Origin: an uncultured Clostridium sp.
Lineage (GTDB): Bacteria > Bacillota > Clostridia > TANB77 > CAG-508
DNA: 64,000 bases
Assembly: GCA_947571115.1 (NCBI GenBank)
Contig: CANOWW010000001.1
Location: 1 to 64,000 of the forward strand
Reading direction: 5' to 3'
In this document: positions 60,727 to 64,000 of the stretch, piece after piece
Numbering within the stretch: position 1 is the stretch's first letter
Layout: every line of letters begins with the position of its first letter
Notes under the pieces: generated by a model
What the model was told of the DNA's origin: nothing
Databases searched by the model: none
Seen by the model: the letters and a program-made list of their open reading frames with translations, nothing else
Made by a program: the position numbers and the translations under genes

Positions 60727-62864
60727 TGTTCCTCCTCATACATTGGCTTAAAAATATACAAACCATCTTCTTCATAAATTTTCTCAAAATTCATGTCGTA
60801 ACCACGTTCGTCTATATCATTTTTTACTACAATATAATCGATTTTCAATTTTTCCAAATCATGATAATTTAGCCAAATCAGCATATTGTCTGCTGCTGGA
60901 AGCTCGATATGTGTTTCTTCATCTGTAATATTGATATTCATGTGTTCATAACGATTATAGAATTTCTTCTGTGGCTCCGCATTTTCGCCAAGCAATAACT
61001 CAAACAATTCCAAATTTGGATATACATTAGTCGAATCAATGGTGCGAAGTCCATTGGCTACCATATAATTATTGAGGTAAATTCCTGTGTCATCTCCCAG
61101 CCATAAAGCATCTGGTTCCTGATTTCTGATTTCAGCAAATTTTGAGCAAATTGGCTTTTTGTAAATGACGTCCGTTGTACGAATAACTGGATTAACAGCA
61201 ATTCCTGTCACAAGTGCGATGAACATGATTATATATAAAGTGGCATGTTTGATTTTTTCGTTATTCATATTGAAAATTCCAAAAATCGCAATACCAAATA
61301 AACAAGTCGAAATTAAAATTTTGACAAATCCAAAATAGCCCGGCAAATTGCAGGTTGCCACCGCTTGATACATCATATAGGCAATCGCAAAAATTGGCAA
61401 AATGTAGCTAGCAATGCGCGGAAACCATTTCGTTTCTTTTTGCATGCTGCCTAATAAATAAATCAGCATATAAATTTGAATGGTGCCAAGTGCAATGGTC
61501 GCTCTTGGCGCAGTCGTCATAGACATTAAACTGCATTTTGCTAATATTTCTGGAAAGCCCCATTTGCACCAAACCGTCAAAAATAAGCTGACTATAATTG
61601 TTGGAAACAAGAATTTCCAATGTTTTTTGGCTTTTCGGTTGAAAATGATAAAGACAATGGAAAGTAAAATTGGCAATGGGTAAAATGACAACATGCTGGA
61701 CGCTTCGCATGGATTTGGACAATATTTGTAAGCGAAAAACAAATTATAAAAATACGCATACAAAATCGTCGCTCCGCCGCCAACTTCGCGTCTTTCTCCC
61801 GGATAATCGGTGTTCATAATAGCTGCTATTGTGTCCCCTGACAAGCTAAACCAGCGCATTAGCAAACCGCCAACGCAAAGTAATGTCACGCCAATTGTCA
61901 CGCAGTCAAACCAATTGATTTTGTAACCATTTTTGAAATTTTTTATCATTATCCAAATGAAAATGGCTAAAAACACATATGCAAATGAAACTTGCCATGC
62001 TGGATATAAGATGAAAATATACGAAGTGATTGCGACAATTTCGCCAAGTCCGCATAAGATTTTGGTGCTTTTTTTGTCAGTTTCCATAAATTTGTTGAGT
62101 AGAAGTAAAATAATTTGTCCCCAAATAAGCGTGTCCATGCAATACCACCATTGCGTAGCACTTGAGAACGTTATCATGAGCATGCCACAAAGCGAAATGC
62201 GTTTTTTGCCATTGGTCAAAAGCATGCCTATTTCAAAGGAACCAAGTAGCATTGCTACAAGGCGAATGTACCAGTAAAAACTTAATCCTCTGTCATTTCC
62301 AAGCAATAAAAACATAATTTGAAATGGTTTGCCAATCATTAAAATATCTTTGACTGGGCTATTTACAAGTGTGAACATGTCTGTTTTTGTACCACGTAAT
62401 TCATCGTCAAAATATTGAAATTGGTCGGCTCCCACTCCTTGTGACAAAATATATAATGTCGAAGTTGCCCATTCATCAGTTCTGACCATTCTAGCAAAAC
62501 CTAGCAATGGATGAAAACGATTATCATCTGAATTGGTTTGAAATTGGTCGTTGAAATTTACAATGGACGAACCTGATAACTTAAAAATCATCACAAAAAC
62601 AAGAAATCCTGCCGCCAATTTATAACGCTGCCTATAAATCCATTCATACATTTCATTTAATTTCAATACAAAATGCAAGCCTGCAAATACAAAAATTATG
62701 GCTACCAACAACATTCTTGTTTTGGAATCATAGCTGTTATCAATATATTTGGTGTAAAATCCATATTCAAAAATCACACTTGCCAATATTGCCAAAATGA
62801 CAACAATTGCTAGTTTCACTTTTGTATAATTTTCTTTATTAAAAAAATTTTTTATTGTTTCCAA
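60723..62864 (-). CDS. Large polytopic membrane protein (YfhO-like)
   Basis: 713 residues from TTG 62864 after GTAGGAGGAC; the TTG at 62891 precedes the ribosome site. About 12-13 hydrophobic helices up to residue 600, then an extracytoplasmic C-terminal domain (NIQEPDALWLGDDTG-type region, IYLNNYMVANGLRTIDSTNV). This resembles YfhO-type glycosyltransferase-C-like membrane proteins that glycosylate wall or membrane polymers. Coupled with the GT2 gene and ispF. Confidence 0.65.
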   Translation of the reverse strand: METIKNFFNKENYTKVKLAIVVILAILASVIFEYGFYTKYIDNSYDSKTRMLLVAIIFVFAGLHFVLKLNEMYEWIYRQRYKLAAGFLVFVMIFKLSGSSIVNFNDQFQTNSDDNRFHPLLGFARMVRTDEWATSTLYILSQGVGADQFQYFDDELRGTKTDMFTLVNSPVKDILMIGKPFQIMFLLLGNDRGLSFYWYIRLVAMLLGSFEIGMLLTNGKKRISLCGMLMITFSSATQWWYCMDTLIWGQIILLLLNKFMETDKKSTKILCGLGEIVAITSYIFILYPAWQVSFAYVFLAIFIWIMIKNFKNGYKINWFDCVTIGVTLLCVGGLLMRWFSLSGDTIAAIMNTDYPGERREVGGGATILYAYFYNLFFAYKYCPNPCEASSMLSFYPLPILLSIVFIIFNRKAKKHWKFLFPTIIVSLFLTVWCKWGFPEILAKCSLMSMTTAPRATIALGTIQIYMLIYLLGSMQKETKWFPRIASYILPIFAIAYMMYQAVATCNLPGYFGFVKILISTCLFGIAIFGIFNMNNEKIKHATLYIIMFIALVTGIAVNPVIRTTDVIYKKPICSKFAEIRNQEPDALWLGDDTGIYLNNYMVANGLRTIDSTNVYPNLELFELLLGENAEPQKKFYNRYEHMNINITDEETHIELPAADNMLIWLNYHDLEKLKIDYIVVKNDIDERGYDMNFEKIYEEDGLYIFKPMYEEEQ

Positions 62865-62874
62865 TTTAGTCCTC

Positions 62875-63915
62875 CTACCACTTGATATCAATTTTTAATT
62901 TGTCTACCATAAAACGATATGCCCAAACATAAATATCTGGCATTTTCATGCGATATAATAAATGCACTCCCCAAATGGCAATAAATTTTATGCCTTTTGG
63001 GAAACAATGCGAGATTTTGAAAAATTTTGATTTTCGCCAAGTTGAAAAATGCTCATCTAAATAGGCGGTTACCTCTTTTAACATGTGATGCATATTGACC
63101 GTTTTATCATAGGAAACCATATACATCCACGAAATTCCCAAATGCAAAAATGCCATTTCGTCCAAACAATATTTGAACTCTTCATAAATGCCTTTTTCGA
63201 TGGCATGCTCTTTGGTTACTAACAAATATTTTTTCAAATTGTCAATATCTTGTCTGTTCATATTATGAATTTGCGAACTCGAACGCAAATAATAATGATA
63301 CAAAACATCTGGTATAAATGTCAATTTCTGAACGCCATTCATGTAGGCATGAATGAGAAATAACGTATCATTGCAACCGCGAAATGGCAAAAATTCTGCG
63401 TCTTTTACTTTTTCCAAACGATAAATTTTATTCCACAAAGACGGATTGGCATATACAATAAAATCGTCTTTAAAATCGACTTCTTTATTCATGGTGCCAT
63501 ACTGCGTCATCTCCGTTGCTACTGTTTTCCCTGTATCCAAATCTACTCTATCATAGCCACAAAAAGCAATATCGGCATCATTTTTCTTAGCAGCTTCATA
63601 CAATTTTTCTGCCCACGTCACTTCTGGAACATCGTCATTGTCCATAAAACCAACATATTCTCCAGTTGCTTTTTTTAAACCATAGGTGCGTGCAGACCAT
63701 TCGCCACCATTTTCCTTATGAAAGGCTTTGACTTTTTCTGGATATTTGCTCGCATACTCGTCCACAATTTGAGACGAAGCATCTGTTGAGCCATCGTCTA
63801 CACAAATAATCTCGATTTCTTTTAACGTTTGACCAACCAATGGTTCCAAACATCTACGCAGCAACTTTTCTGCATTATACACTGGAACAACAATCGATAC
63901 TTTAATATCACTCAT
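62875..63915 (-). CDS. Family 2 glycosyltransferase
   Basis: 346 residues, ATG 63915 after AAAGGGATC. GT-A fold with VSIVVPVYNAEKLLRRCLEP, IICVDDGSTDASSQIVDEY, and DNDDVPEVTWAEKLYEAA, so donor and metal sites are intact. C-terminal helical part typical of enzymes for exopolysaccharide or teichoic acid side chains. Start of a surface-polymer operon that extends beyond the window. Confidence 0.92.
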   Translation of the reverse strand: MSDIKVSIVVPVYNAEKLLRRCLEPLVGQTLKEIEIICVDDGSTDASSQIVDEYASKYPEKVKAFHKENGGEWSARTYGLKKATGEYVGFMDNDDVPEVTWAEKLYEAAKKNDADIAFCGYDRVDLDTGKTVATEMTQYGTMNKEVDFKDDFIVYANPSLWNKIYRLEKVKDAEFLPFRGCNDTLFLIHAYMNGVQKLTFIPDVLYHYYLRSSSQIHNMNRQDIDNLKKYLLVTKEHAIEKGIYEEFKYCLDEMAFLHLGISWMYMVSYDKTVNMHHMLKEVTAYLDEHFSTWRKSKFFKISHCFPKGIKFIAIWGVHLLYRMKMPDIYVWAYRFMVDKLKIDIKW

Positions 63916-63917
63916 TT

Positions 63918-64000
63918 TTATTGATCCCTTTCTAATTTTAATCGATGCTCACAATCGATTAATCTCATTTCAAAAGTTTGTTTTGAAGTTTTGATAATGT
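63918..64000 (-). CDS. C-terminal end of a gene that continues beyond the window
   Basis: An open minus-strand frame enters at 64000 and stops with TAA at 63918-63920, with residues IIKTSKQTFEMRLIDCEHRL then KLERDQ. Charged and helical. The ribosome site of the glycosyltransferase overlaps its last codons, so it belongs to the same operon. Family cannot be told. Confidence 0.5.
   Translation of the reverse strand, partial: IIKTSKQTFEMRLIDCEHRLKLERDQ

Noticed and set aside
1..64000. tRNA or rRNA genes that could explain CGG decoding.
   Set aside because: None were recognised in this window, so the tRNA question cannot be answered here.

Overview
The window reads as chromosome from a low-GC, anaerobic, spore-forming Firmicute, most likely an uncultured gut Clostridia lineage. 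The signs are an operon for GerA-type spore germination receptors with a sigma-G-like promoter, pyruvate formate-lyase plus its activase, a T-box leader before thrS, a Gram-positive core set (rbgA, mrnC, whiA, prmC, hemW, ychF, thyX), ispDEF of the MEP pathway, and strong TTG/GTG start use after AGGAGG ribosome sites.

Layout. 1-3.6 kb is the right end of an integrated phage or integrative element: small genes, a Cro-like and a LexA/CI-like repressor with shared operators, and a tyrosine integrase. 3.6-5.05 kb carries mrnC and rbgA. 5.1-7.9 kb is accessory: two decayed P-loop kinase genes, a cupin, an S51 peptidase, and a small LPXTG protein. 8-18 kb has ychF, cysE, glyS, a broken transglutaminase gene, the gerKA-KB-KC-D operon and thyX. 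18.4-24.2 kb has an AMP-ligase/TetR/permease operon, a toxin-like nuclease domain, an AI-2E family transporter and a CBS protein. 25-35 kb has Nudix, DUF2000, SDR, glmS, a structured RNA, pflBA and membrane proteins. 35-46 kb has T-box/thrS, a GH25 lysozyme, mltG and a pilin-like gene. 46-54 kb has nfeD/SPFH, hemW, whiA, prmC, Nudix, phosphodiesterase and accessory genes. 54-58.7 kb is a row of accessory genes separated by a 27-nt palindrome. 58.7-64 kb has ispD-ispE-ispF and surface-polymer genes.

Main discovery candidate. Six genes (rbgA, the spore receptor D gene, a tetR, a pilin-like gene three times, a phosphoglycerate mutase-like gene and ispE) are interrupted at eight places. Every interruption is the same event: an in-frame CGG codon at which reading must move +1, skipping the C so that GGN (Gly) is read. 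After each shift the conserved protein continues, including the invariant Gly of RbgA WYPGHM and of the IspE GLGGGS loop. By eye I found no zero-frame CGG in any of the other chromosomal core genes, although CGA, CGC, CGT, AGA and AGG are all used. CGG appears in zero frame only in five accessory genes (38043-39266, 47571-48380, 53786-54109), all of which would be truncated within about ten codons by the same rule. This suggests that CGG is an unassigned or skip codon causing +1 frameshifting, or that CGGN is read as a quadruplet. Systematic sequence error is the alternative to exclude.
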